From an uncultured Lachnospiraceae bacterium (lineage in GTDB: Bacteria; Bacillota_A; Clostridia; Lachnospirales; Lachnospiraceae), in the NCBI GenBank assembly GCA_910577835.1, contig CAJTOU010000012.1, positions 1-35,336 of the forward strand: a stretch of 35,336 nt of DNA. The letters are read 5' to 3'. Shown one piece after another: positions 1-7,188 of this stretch; position 1 is the first letter of the stretch; every line of letters starts with the position of its first letter. The notes beneath the pieces are model-generated. The model was not told where the DNA came from, searched no databases, and was given only the letters and a program-made list of their open reading frames with translations. The translations under genes and the position numbers were made by a program.

Positions 1-700
1 TCCCCTTGGTGGGAGTGTGGATTGAAATTACATTTCCCTCATTAGACACACCTTCAGCTGCTGGTCACTCCCCTTGGTGGGAGTGTGGATTGAAATCTAA
101 AGTCCCAGCGGACAATATCGATAGGCAACAAGTCACTCCCCTTGGTGGGAGTGTGGATTGAAATTATGACAACTACCGCTACAAATCCTCTGGTCGAGTC
201 ACTCCCCTTGGTGGGAGTGTGGATTGAAATCGGTACCTGCAACAGTTGCCTCGAACTGCTGCGTGTCACTCCCCTTGGTGGGAGTGTGGATTGAAATGGC
301 AGTTCCGCAGCGGTCAGAACCCTTTGTGTTGGTCACTCCCCTTGGTGGGAGTGTGGATTGAAATCGGTGGTTTTGGTTGGCGTATGTGTGCTTACGATAG
401 TCACTCCCCTTGGTGGGAGTGTGGATTGAAATTTTAAATTGTACTCTTAAGTCTCCAGCACAATATCGTCACTCCCCTTGGTGGGAGTGTGGATTGAAAT
501 ATAAAGTAGCTCAAAATTTCCGCCCCCATATAATGTCACTCCCCTTGGTGGGAGTGTGGATTGAAATATATTTTTGCAATCCACTTGCATATGCATTACT
601 GGTCACTCCCCTTGGTGGGAGTGTGGATTGAAATGGATAAAGACACGCTTTTATTTAAAGCCTGGATGTCACTCCCCTTGGTGGGAGTGTGGATTGAAAT
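1..700 (+). CRISPR. CRISPR array, type I-C-like repeat, 11 repeats and 10 spacers (left end cut by the window)
   Basis: A 33-nt repeat, beginning GTCACTCCCC and ending GTGGATTGAAAT, occurs in full at 64-96, 132-164, 198-230, 265-297, 332-364, 400-432, 468-500, 535-567, 602-634 and 668-700; its last 28 nt occupy 1-28. All visible copies are identical. Spacers are 33-35 nt. The repeat contains a perfect 6-bp stem (ACTCCC / GGGAGT) with a 6-nt loop and ends in ATTGAAAT, as known for type I-C repeats. If the usual I-C polarity holds, the leader and cas genes lie to the left, outside the window, and 700 is the leader-distal end. The last repeat is not degenerate, which is slightly unusual for a trailer end. 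No cas gene is present here, so the subtype is inferred from the repeat only. Confidence 0.97.
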
Positions 701-747
701 TTTTAGCGAGTTGTTTACTAAAAGTTTGTTTATATCAAATTTATCTC

Positions 748-776
748 TTGAAAGAAAAAAAACTTAATGCTATACT
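748..776 (+). promoter_or_regulatory. Predicted sigma-A promoter for pyrE
   Basis: TTGAAA (748-753), a 17-nt spacer, then TATACT (771-776), in the AT-rich stretch between the last CRISPR repeat and pyrE. Transcription would start near 783, giving a leader of about 78 nt. The stretch 701-860 shows no gene. Confidence 0.7.
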
Positions 777-860
777 AAATAAGCATGTACATCTTTATAA
801 GATTTACAAATCACAAAAAATATTATCTGCCAAGGGCTTAAAACAAGGAGAACATATCAA

Positions 861-1541
861 ATGGAAGATTACAAAAAAGAATTTATTGAATTTATGGTAG
901 ACTGTGATGTATTGAAATTCGGTGAGTTTACCTTAAAAAGCGGAAGAAAATCCCCGTTTTTTATGAACGCGGGCCTGTATGTTGACGGATACCAGTTAAA
1001 AAAACTGGGTGAATATTACGCGATAGCCATTCATGGACAATATGGCACAGATTTTGATGTAGTATTTGGTCCTGCGTATAAGGGAATTCCGATTGGAGTT
1101 GCTACAACATGTGCATTTTATGACCTGTATGGAAAAGAAATAAGATACAGCTCTAACAGAAAGGAAGCAAAGGACCACGGAGAAACGGGCATTCTGCTTG
1201 GAAGTCCGATAAAAGATGGAGACAGAATTGTGATTGTAGAGGATGTCACTACCTCCGGAAAATCCATTGAGGAGACATACCCGATTATCAAAGCTCAGGG
1301 GGATGTAGAAATTTTGGGACTTATGGTGTCCTTAAACAGAATGGAGAAAGGAAAAGGCGAAAAGAGCGCGCTGGAAGAACTGAAAGAAACCTATGGCTTT
1401 GACACAAACGCGATTGTGACCATGGCTGATGTAATTGAACATCTTTACAATAAAGAGTACAACGGTAAGATTCTGATTGATGATGAGATAAAGAGTAGAA
1501 TTGATGCATATTATGAGCAATATGGAGCAAAATGCAATTAG
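861..1541 (+). CDS. pyrE: Orotate phosphoribosyltransferase
   Basis: Converts orotate and PRPP to orotidine 5'-monophosphate in de novo pyrimidine synthesis (cytoplasm). The 226-residue protein has the type I phosphoribosyltransferase PRPP loop, IVIVEDVTTSGKS (residues about 120-135), the conserved N-terminal pattern FTLKSGRKSPFF, which fits OPRTases, and a GPAYKGIPI segment. The length is typical of the longer bacterial PyrE group. The start is supported by AAGGAG about 10 nt upstream. It is the first gene after the CRISPR array and has its own promoter at 748-776. No other pyr gene is in the window, so it is a solitary pyrE rather than part of a pyr operon. Confidence 0.95.
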   Translation: MEDYKKEFIEFMVDCDVLKFGEFTLKSGRKSPFFMNAGLYVDGYQLKKLGEYYAIAIHGQYGTDFDVVFGPAYKGIPIGVATTCAFYDLYGKEIRYSSNRKEAKDHGETGILLGSPIKDGDRIVIVEDVTTSGKSIEETYPIIKAQGDVEILGLMVSLNRMEKGKGEKSALEELKETYGFDTNAIVTMADVIEHLYNKEYNGKILIDDEIKSRIDAYYEQYGAKCN

Positions 1542-1587
1542 GAAATTATAGGTAAATCATCATATATGAATAATTATGGAGGTAAAA

Positions 1588-1740
1588 ATGGAAGAAAGAA
1601 CTTATACTTTATTAGGCAGAACAGGAGCTGCCAATGTTGTGCTCGGAATTATCGCAATCACTGCCGGAATCGCAGTAGGTGTTATTACAATTGTAAATGG
1701 GGCAAAACTGATGAAGGGAAAGAAATATATCTCTTTTTAA
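1588..1740 (+). CDS. 50-residue hydrophobic membrane peptide
   Basis: A short reading frame, easily missed by length cut-offs, starts at ATG 1588 behind a perfect GGAGG (1578-1582) and ends at TAA 1738-1740. The product begins MEERTYTLLGRTGAANVV, has one hydrophobic segment (about residues 17-37, rich in Ile, Val, Gly and Ala) and a basic C-terminus (KLMKGKK). The topology suggests a single-pass membrane peptide with a cytoplasmic Lys-rich tail. It lies 46 nt after pyrE and upstream of another small membrane protein. The codon pattern and SD support it being real. I recall similar peptides in Lachnospiraceae but can assign no function. Confidence 0.75.
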   Translation: MEERTYTLLGRTGAANVVLGIIAITAGIAVGVITIVNGAKLMKGKKYISF

Positions 1741-1766
1741 AATATAACAGCTAACATCCATTATGT

Positions 1767-1794
1767 AATCAGCCTGGAATTGATTAGGCTGATT
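1767..1794 (+). terminator. Hairpin after the 50-residue peptide gene, possible weak terminator
   Basis: AATCAGCCT (1767-1775) and AGGCTGATT (1786-1794) form a perfect 9-bp stem with a 10-nt loop. What follows is GCTTAATTGC, not a clean T-run, so termination may be inefficient. The position 27 nt after a stop codon fits a terminator. Confidence 0.4.
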
Positions 1795-1804
1795 GCTTAA
1801 TTGC

Positions 1805-1897
1805 AGGGGCTGTCGTACTAAATCAAACATAAAAATATAGTAGGTGTCAATAATAAGCTGCAATATTTTATAATGTTATTTTTAGTGCGGCAGCTCT
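1805..1897. repeat. Inverted-repeat element, copy 1 (MITE-like or intergenic repeat)
   Basis: The left end, AGGGGCTGTCGTACTAAA (1805-1822), is nearly the reverse complement of the right end, TTTAGTGCGGCAGCTCT (1881-1897). A second element with the same ends is at 29835-29926. The core between the ends differs between copies. It contains no reading frame of note and falls in a gap between genes, as expected of a non-autonomous or structural intergenic repeat. Confidence 0.65.
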
Positions 1898-1939
1898 TTC
1901 TTAAATAGAACAGTTATTTTAATAAATAGAGGACATAAT

Positions 1940-2254
1940 ATGTTTAAACGAAGACATTATAAATTTACCAACAAAACAGTCTCAAAGAGGGGAATCAGTT
2001 CAGTGATTCTTTTTCTTGCGGCAGCAGCACTGCTTGGTTATGGAATCTATCTGTCTTTTCGTGCGCATGGTGATGGAGATACCATGGTCGGCATTTTGGG
2101 AGCTGGCGGGCTTGTCAGTGCAACAGCCGGTCTTTTTCTTGGATTAAACAGTATAAAAGATGAAAATGTATTTCATACATTTGCGTGGGTTGGTTCAGTC
2201 GGAAACGCGATAATATGGTTTTTTATTCTCTGTCTGATTATGGTGGGAATATAA
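1940..2254 (+). CDS. Small three-segment membrane protein, DUF6142-like
   Basis: A 104-residue protein with a basic N-terminus (MFKRRHYKFTNKTVSKRG) followed by three hydrophobic segments at about residues 20-40, 50-68 and 80-102. The N-terminal pattern and layout match what I remember of the DUF6142 family in clostridia; function unknown. The start has a modest SD (AGAGGA around 1927-1932). It sits between an inverted-repeat element and the HD-domain gene and reads in the same direction, so may share a transcript with the HD gene. The family name is from memory and is the least certain part; a three-pass membrane protein is clear from the sequence. Confidence 0.7.
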   Translation: MFKRRHYKFTNKTVSKRGISSVILFLAAAALLGYGIYLSFRAHGDGDTMVGILGAGGLVSATAGLFLGLNSIKDENVFHTFAWVGSVGNAIIWFFILCLIMVGI

Positions 2255-2347
2255 AACATATAGAACATAGAGGAAAAGAAAGGCAGATAAAAATCAAAAG
2301 ATATTTACAGAAATACAAGCTGTATAAATCAGAAAGGAAAAAAAGCA

Positions 2348-2932
2348 ATGAACGACAGGTTAAAAAAACAGATGGATTTTATTATGGAAGCGGACAAAAT
2401 GAAAAGTATAACCAGACAGACTTATATTGCCGACGGTTCCCGAAAGGAAAATGACGCAGAACATTCATGGTCGCTGGCGCTTATGTGTATGCTGATGGCA
2501 GAGCATGCAAACAGCGAAATCAACCTTTTAAGAACTATGCAGATGGTACTGGTACATGACCTTGTAGAAATTGATGCCGGAGATACGTATGCCTATGATA
2601 CAGAGGGAAACGTCACAAAAAGAGAGCGGGAGATTGCTGCTGCGCAGAGGATTTTTCATATTTTGCCGCAGGACCAGGCAGAGCTTTTATGGGGATTATG
2701 GAATGAATTTGAAGAGGGCGAAACAGCCGAGGCAAAATTTGCCAATACTTTAGATAAGGTTCAGCCATTGACATTAAATCATCGGACTGGTGGTATCTCA
2801 TGGAAAGAGCATGATATCAAGGCAGAGCAGGTAATGAAAAGAAACAAAAGAACCCCCGAAGGTTCAAAAGTTTTGTGGGAATACTGTCAGAAAATTATTG
2901 ATGAAAATATAGAAAATGGCAATCTGAAATAA
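2348..2932 (+). CDS. HD-domain phosphohydrolase (YfbR/HDDC2-like 5'-deoxynucleotidase family)
   Basis: A 194-residue single-domain HD protein. The metal-binding set is visible: His39 (in NDAEHSW), His70-Asp71 (in VLVHDLVEIDAGD) and Asp136 (in TLDKVQPL), in the order and spacing of the HD_3/YfbR-like group. Members of that group remove phosphate from deoxynucleoside monophosphates, so a role in dNTP pool maintenance is inferred, not shown. SD AGGAAAAAAAGC precedes the start. An aminopeptidase gene follows after about 50 nt on the same strand. The exact substrate cannot be read from the sequence. Confidence 0.85.
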   Translation: MNDRLKKQMDFIMEADKMKSITRQTYIADGSRKENDAEHSWSLALMCMLMAEHANSEINLLRTMQMVLVHDLVEIDAGDTYAYDTEGNVTKREREIAAAQRIFHILPQDQAELLWGLWNEFEEGETAEAKFANTLDKVQPLTLNHRTGGISWKEHDIKAEQVMKRNKRTPEGSKVLWEYCQKIIDENIENGNLK

Positions 2933-2982
2933 AGTGCACAGGGTGCTGCGGATTTGTGATAAGGAAGGAATTTTGAGGAGTT

Positions 2983-5007
2983 ATGAACAAACTGACTTAT
3001 TTAAAAGAAAATATTGAAATTAGCGAACGCTATGAACTGGCGCTGGACAGAATCAGACAGATAGCGGCTGAAGCAGAGCTTGAAAGTCCATACAAAGAGT
3101 TTTTTGCCAAAGAGGCGGAATTTCTGCTGTCCATAATGAATCTGTTTGAGCAGATACAATACGGGGATTATGAGAACTTTACTTTAAGGGAGCTTGAAGA
3201 AAAAAACAGAGTTTTATACGGGGAATTACGGGAAAATTATGAAAACAGTTATCTGAATCCCCAATATGCAGTTCGGAATTTGGGAGAGGGTTATGGAACA
3301 TATCTTATGTATCTGGCAACAGCTCTTCGCAGATGTATCGGTGCAGCAATGGTTCAGAGATTGACAGATATTGTTATTTATTCGGAATTGTTTATTGAGA
3401 TATACAATATCTTTGAGACAGGGGAAAATATTAAAAAAAATATTCACAATGCGATTTACTGGTTCGAGCATGACTATTGTGAAGTATTTTTGACAAATTC
3501 CATAAGGGAAATGCTGGATGAAAGCCGTTCTGTATACAGAGAAATTGTAATGGAGGCGGATTTAAGCGATATACGGTATCTTTACTGGTATGGATTAAAT
3601 ATTACGGAAAATGAAAGAAAAACAGCAGAGCTTTTAAATACTTTTTCAGAAGAAGAAATCGAGAAGATGGCAGAAACTTATACAGAGGGGTATCACAGAG
3701 GATTTGTTCTTGCAAAAAAGGATTTGTCCAAAAAAGGAACTGTGGAGGTTCGATATTCTGCCGGATTTGAAAGAATGGTCAGAGCCGCTGTAAAGCAGTT
3801 TGAAAAAATGGGATTAAAGACAGTCATTCGAATGGCGGGAGTTGACAGCACTCCGGCAAATCGACAATATCTGTACGACCACAGAAATGACCACGGGTTA
3901 TTTATAGACAAGGCGATTGTGAACAGAAAGCTTGAAGTTGTTAAAAATGCCTTTGAGGAAAATAAAGAGCTGGCAGACCTTATGGCAGGACCGGCAGTAA
4001 TTGAAACCTTTGGAGAAAATCCATTTGAACCGGTAAATAAAGCTGAGGCTGTTTCGTTGACAGAAAAACAGCAGAAACTTGATGTTTTTTACAACAATGA
4101 ATATATTCAGATATATTATCAGTATATTAAGGGGGAGGAAAGAAGCTTTACAATTATTGCATATCCGATTGCGGAGATTGGCAAAGATTATGAAAATATT
4201 TTCCGTGATACTGTAAAGATAAACAATCTTGACCAGAAGCTTTATGAAAAGGCTCAGAAAGCGATAATTGATGCGCTTGATAAGGCGGAGTATGTAAGGG
4301 TGAAAGGGAAGAACGGGAATTGTACGGATATAAAGGTTATGATGCATTCAATTGAAAATCCCGAAAAAGAGACAAATTTTGAAAATTGTCTTGCAGATGT
4401 GAATATTCCTCTGGGTGAGGTGTTTACTTCGCCTGTGCTGGCAGGAACGGAAGGCGTTTTGAATGTAAGCGAGGTATATTTAAACGGATTAAAGTTTGAA
4501 AATTTGAAAATCAATTTTAAGGACGGGCAGACACAAAGCTTTAGCTGCGATAATTTTAAAGAGGAAGAGGAAAACCGGAAATATATTCAGGATAATTTAT
4601 TGAGATTTCATGAAAAACTGCCGATTGGAGAATTTGCAATCGGGACAAATACTACGGCGTATACAATGGCAAATAAATATGATATTGTGTATAAAATGCC
4701 GATTTTGATTGTGGAGAAAATGGGACCTCATTTTGCAGTGGGGGATACGTGTTACAGTCATGAGGAAGACGAGCAGACCTTTAATTCTGACGGTAAAAGA
4801 ATAATTGCAAAAGATAATGAGATAAGTATATTAAGAAAAGAGGATGCGTCAAAAGCATATTTTGGATGCCATACGGATATAACGATTCCATATGATGAGA
4901 TTGGAGAAATATCTGCAGTGAAAAAGAATGGAGAAGTGATAACTATTATTTTAAATGGAAGATTTGTGCTGGAAGGAACAGAAGAACTGAATAAAGGACT
5001 GGAATAA
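2983..5007 (+). CDS. M29-type metallo-aminopeptidase with long N-terminal extension
   Basis: A 674-residue protein whose C-terminal 270 residues carry the M29 (AmpS/AmpT/PepS) metal-ligand set: Glu479 in PLGEVFTSP, Glu550 in GEFAIGTN, His583 in GPHFAVGD, Tyr591 and His593, and His630/Asp632 in GCHTDITIP. Their spacing agrees with AmpT of Thermus as I remember it. M29 enzymes are cytoplasmic and release N-terminal residues from peptides. Typical members have about 410 residues; here some 250 residues precede the recognisable domain, mostly predicted helix with no signal peptide. That matches a longer clostridial subgroup often labelled leucyl aminopeptidase, but the N-terminal half is unexplained. 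The ATG at 2983 follows TTTTGAGGAGTT. No other peptidase gene is nearby. Confidence 0.85.
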   Translation: MNKLTYLKENIEISERYELALDRIRQIAAEAELESPYKEFFAKEAEFLLSIMNLFEQIQYGDYENFTLRELEEKNRVLYGELRENYENSYLNPQYAVRNLGEGYGTYLMYLATALRRCIGAAMVQRLTDIVIYSELFIEIYNIFETGENIKKNIHNAIYWFEHDYCEVFLTNSIREMLDESRSVYREIVMEADLSDIRYLYWYGLNITENERKTAELLNTFSEEEIEKMAETYTEGYHRGFVLAKKDLSKKGTVEVRYSAGFERMVRAAVKQFEKMGLKTVIRMAGVDSTPANRQYLYDHRNDHGLFIDKAIVNRKLEVVKNAFEENKELADLMAGPAVIETFGENPFEPVNKAEAVSLTEKQQKLDVFYNNEYIQIYYQYIKGEERSFTIIAYPIAEIGKDYENIFRDTVKINNLDQKLYEKAQKAIIDALDKAEYVRVKGKNGNCTDIKVMMHSIENPEKETNFENCLADVNIPLGEVFTSPVLAGTEGVLNVSEVYLNGLKFENLKINFKDGQTQSFSCDNFKEEEENRKYIQDNLLRFHEKLPIGEFAIGTNTTAYTMANKYDIVYKMPILIVEKMGPHFAVGDTCYSHEEDEQTFNSDGKRIIAKDNEISILRKEDASKAYFGCHTDITIPYDEIGEISAVKKNGEVITIILNGRFVLEGTEELNKGLE

Positions 5008-5035
5008 TAATTCCTGTCTTGTTTCTAAAACTAGA

Positions 5036-5085
5036 AAGAGGGCGTCGCAAAATCATCAAAACAGATGATTAAGTGATACCCTCTT
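5036..5085 (+). terminator. Long imperfect hairpin after the M29 peptidase gene
   Basis: AAGAGGG (5036-5042) pairs with CCCTCTT (5079-5085). Inside it GTCGC pairs with GTGAT using G-U wobbles, and AATCATC pairs with GATGATT around a short loop. There is only a weak T-rich tail (CTCTTGTTC). It lies 28 nt past the peptidase stop, so it is either a terminator or a short relative of the inverted-repeat elements at 1805 and 29835 (the inner GTCGC is shared). As the wobbles pair only in RNA from this strand, a transcript function is more likely than a DNA element. Confidence 0.5.
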
Positions 5086-5333
5086 GTTCAATTCAGTTAT
5101 ATCTTTATTTTCATAGTATCAGGCATTTGAAACAGAACTGAAATATCATTTACAATCTCAGCCAATTTTTTTCTGTCAGTAAAAATACAAATTCTTCGAA
5201 TCAGATTTTTACAACAGAAGTTTTAAAGGAAAAATTTTAAGTTTTTGGAGAATATTAAGAATCAAATCTTTTCAGGATTTTATCACAGGAATATTCAACC
5301 TGTGTCCAATTGCTGCGAGTAACAAAACGCGTT

Positions 5334-5397
5334 GCAAAATTACGAAACAGCAAAATATCAAATTATCGAATGTGCAAAATTGTGAGATGACGAATTG
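5334..5397. repeat. Degenerate 8-nt tandem repeat
   Basis: Eight successive octamers follow a loose NCRAANNN pattern: GCAAAATT, ACGAAACA, GCAAAATA, TCAAATTA, TCGAATGT, GCAAAATT, GTGAGATG, ACGAATTG. Similar units continue out of phase on both sides (GCGAGTAA at 5315, GCGAATAA at 5402). No gene overlaps it. Origin and role unknown. Confidence 0.5.
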
Positions 5398-5660
5398 CGG
5401 TGCGAATAACTAAACAGAGTAATCATTTCATAATATAATTTATATTATGGCCTGCATTACTTGGGATGTATACATTTTTTGTTATGTATATTTTATATCT
5501 ATCATGATATTTGCATTATGCACATTTTATTGCTTACCGTTTTTTAACATTTTCTGGATAATGTCATCCTTGCAGCGTTACAGTTCATCTGCATTTGAAC
5601 CGGCAGACCATTGTAAAATCCATTTCAGCCCTGTTTTAAATGCCTGATATTTTTCATATT

Positions 5661-6272
5661 TTATTCCATTACAATGTCCTCAAACACGTCATTCACATCC
5701 CAACGGGGCACAAATGCAACTTCTGTATTGATTTCAATAGCGTCCAGCTTTGAAGATATCTCGTCACATTCCTTATTATATTTGCGAATTAACGCCTTTA
5801 CATCATTGCGGTCAAAATCAATGGTGGTTGTTTCTGTAATATCATAAACATAAGGCTTCTGTTCATTATTAATATCAAACTTATAAGCGCGCCCTGCAAC
5901 TGTTTTCTCTGTCGGCTTTAAATTTACAATTCCATTCAATATATAGACAAATCCCTGTTTCTTTTTATTCATTGCAACCGCATTGTCAATATTAATTTCA
6001 GTACTAGCCTTCGCGGCTGCAATGGCGTTTGAAAGGGCTTCTTTCTCAGTCAGAACCTTTACGACAAAATCAATTATGTTATTTGGTGTAAAATCTACAT
6101 CAAAAGGCTTCTGCACATTCATAATTTCATCCTCTGCTTCCTTGTTTGCCTTTGAGCGCAGATGATTCTGTTTTGTAGTAGTGACAAACCCCTTATTGCC
6201 AAGGTACATATATGCCCTGTTTAAAAGACTGTCAAGATAGTTTGCATAGCGATAAGATTCCTTCAAATTCAT
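5661..6272 (-). CDS. Conserved-looking hypothetical protein, 203 residues
   Basis: Not recognised as a named family. The protein begins MNLKESYRYANYLDSLL, has no signal peptide or membrane segment, and is rich in Asn, Lys and Asp. Residues about 60-110 are predicted helical (FVVKVLTEKEALSNAIAAAK); residues 115-165 look beta-rich with alternating short motifs (GFVYILNGIVNLKP, YVYDITETTTIDFDR). The C-terminus is acidic (DVNDVFEDIVME). A clear AAAGGAG lies 10-16 nt before the ATG, so translation is likely. It is alone on the minus strand, flanked by gene-poor AT-rich DNA on both sides, which fits an accessory or recently inserted gene. I have a vague memory of similar uncharacterised proteins in Firmicutes; function unknown. 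Confidence 0.75.
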   Translation of the reverse strand: MNLKESYRYANYLDSLLNRAYMYLGNKGFVTTTKQNHLRSKANKEAEDEIMNVQKPFDVDFTPNNIIDFVVKVLTEKEALSNAIAAAKASTEINIDNAVAMNKKKQGFVYILNGIVNLKPTEKTVAGRAYKFDINNEQKPYVYDITETTTIDFDRNDVKALIRKYNKECDEISSKLDAIEINTEVAFVPRWDVNDVFEDIVME

Positions 6273-6639
6273 AGTATGTTTCTCCTTTATTTTGTACTTT
6301 CATCATAACTATTTTTTTAATGAAATAGTGTTTATTTGTTTTTCGACAGATTATAATTTGATATGTTGATAATATTACTGATATTGTTTTATCACAATAT
6401 ATTTGTGAAACTACCAAAACTATAAGATAATAATATTTTTAGTATATCATAAGACAAAGAAAATATCTATAATTATTTACAATGATATGGAATTATATGT
6501 TATGCTCAAAGGGGAAATTTTTTATCCAAAATCTTCTCTTCTTGTAAAATTCCTATAAAAATGTTGACTTGCAAAATGATATGAAGTACAATAAAGCATG
6601 GATAAAATCTATGAACACACAAAAAAAGGAGATAGAAAC
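6273..6639. other. Divergent intergenic region between the 203-residue gene and purE
   Basis: Very AT-rich. It carries the purE promoter (6564-6592) at its right end and the SD of the minus-strand gene at its left end. I looked for a purine riboswitch or PurBox-like leader before purE and saw none: the leader is only about 40 nt. No convincing promoter for the minus-strand gene was located. Confidence 0.6.
6564..6592 (+). promoter_or_regulatory. Predicted sigma-A promoter of the purEMND operon
   Basis: TTGACT (6564-6569), a 17-nt spacer, then TACAAT (6587-6592). The expected start point near 6599 makes the upstream in-frame ATG at 6598 untranslatable with an SD and supports ATG 6640 as the purE start. 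Confidence 0.8.
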
Positions 6640-7143
6640 ATGGCAAAAGTTGGTATTGTAATGGGCAGCGATTCAGACCTTGGCATTATGAGCAAAGCCG
6701 CTGACATACTGGAGGAACTGGGAGTAGATTACGAAATGACAATTATTTCCGCTCACAGAATGCCGGACATATTCTACGATTACGCAAAATCTGCAGAGTC
6801 CAAAGGAATAAAAGTAATTATTGCAGGCGCAGGCGGAGCTGCGCATTTGCCGGGTATGTGTGCAGCATTATTTCCAATGCCAGTTATCGGCGTTCCTATT
6901 CACACAAAATCACTCGGTGGTGTAGATTCTCTTTATTCTATCGTACAGATGCCATCGGGAATACCCGTTGCCACTGTCCCAATTGACGGCGGATTAAATG
7001 CCGGTTTACTGGCAGCGAAGATTCTTGCGACTTCTGATTCAGAGCTTTTAGACAAGCTCCGTGCTTATTCTGAAAGAATGAAGGAAACTGTCGTAGCAAA
7101 GAAAGAAAAGCTGGAAAAAACAGGACATAAAAATTATGCATAG
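6640..7143 (+). CDS. purE: N5-carboxyaminoimidazole ribonucleotide mutase (class I PurE)
   Basis: Moves the carboxyl group of N5-CAIR to give CAIR in purine synthesis. The 167-residue protein begins MAKVGIVMGSDSDLG and shows the class I hallmarks: GSDSD near the N-terminus, SAHRMP, and the AGGAAHLPGM loop, followed by GVPIHTKSLGG and QMPSGIPVATVPIDG. Start chosen at 6640 because AAAGGAG (6625-6631) is correctly spaced and the promoter places the transcript start near 6599; an in-frame ATG at 6598 would add 14 residues with no SD. First gene of a purE-purM-purN-purD cluster. purK is not seen here, so the carboxylase must lie elsewhere or the enzyme uses bicarbonate-derived substrate differently. 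Confidence 0.96.
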   Translation: MAKVGIVMGSDSDLGIMSKAADILEELGVDYEMTIISAHRMPDIFYDYAKSAESKGIKVIIAGAGGAAHLPGMCAALFPMPVIGVPIHTKSLGGVDSLYSIVQMPSGIPVATVPIDGGLNAGLLAAKILATSDSELLDKLRAYSERMKETVVAKKEKLEKTGHKNYA

Positions 7144-7188
7144 ATAATTCCAGCAAAAATTAATTTTAAGAAAGACGAGGAGCTAATT

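Larger units (their letters stand above)
5008..5660. other. 653-bp gene-free stretch with decayed sequence
   Basis: It holds a hairpin (5036-5085) and an 8-nt periodic tract (about 5315-5417), described separately. On the minus strand, 5200 down to 5097 reads as 34 open codons ending in TAA, with a plausible protein-like composition (contains EKKLAEIVNDIS). It has no start and is preceded in frame by TGA, so it could be the tail of a decayed gene. A 66-codon plus-strand frame at 5447-5647 lacks an SD and has atypical composition. No tRNA or convincing small RNA seen. Confidence 0.5.

Noticed and set aside
54..900. Several overlapping reading frames within and just after the CRISPR array
   Set aside because: They translate the repeat over and over (for example SLPLVGVWIEI) and have no SD; the frame 574-900 runs into pyrE. 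They are artefacts of a repeat without stops.
1566..1754. 62-codon frame overlapping the small membrane peptide
   Set aside because: The frame starting at 1588 has the SD at correct spacing and a membrane-helix pattern; this one reads it in another frame.
3898..4347. 149-codon minus-strand frame inside the M29 peptidase gene
   Set aside because: Antisense shadow, Ile/Phe/Asn-rich, no SD.
5447..5647. 66-codon plus-strand frame in the gene-free stretch
   Set aside because: No SD before the ATG, composition rich in Phe/Tyr/Ile/Cys typical of random AT-rich DNA, no similarity recognised.
6273..6639. Possible purine riboswitch or PurR box before purE
   Set aside because: The predicted transcript leader is only about 40 nt and shows no three-way junction pattern; no PurBox-like palindrome found.
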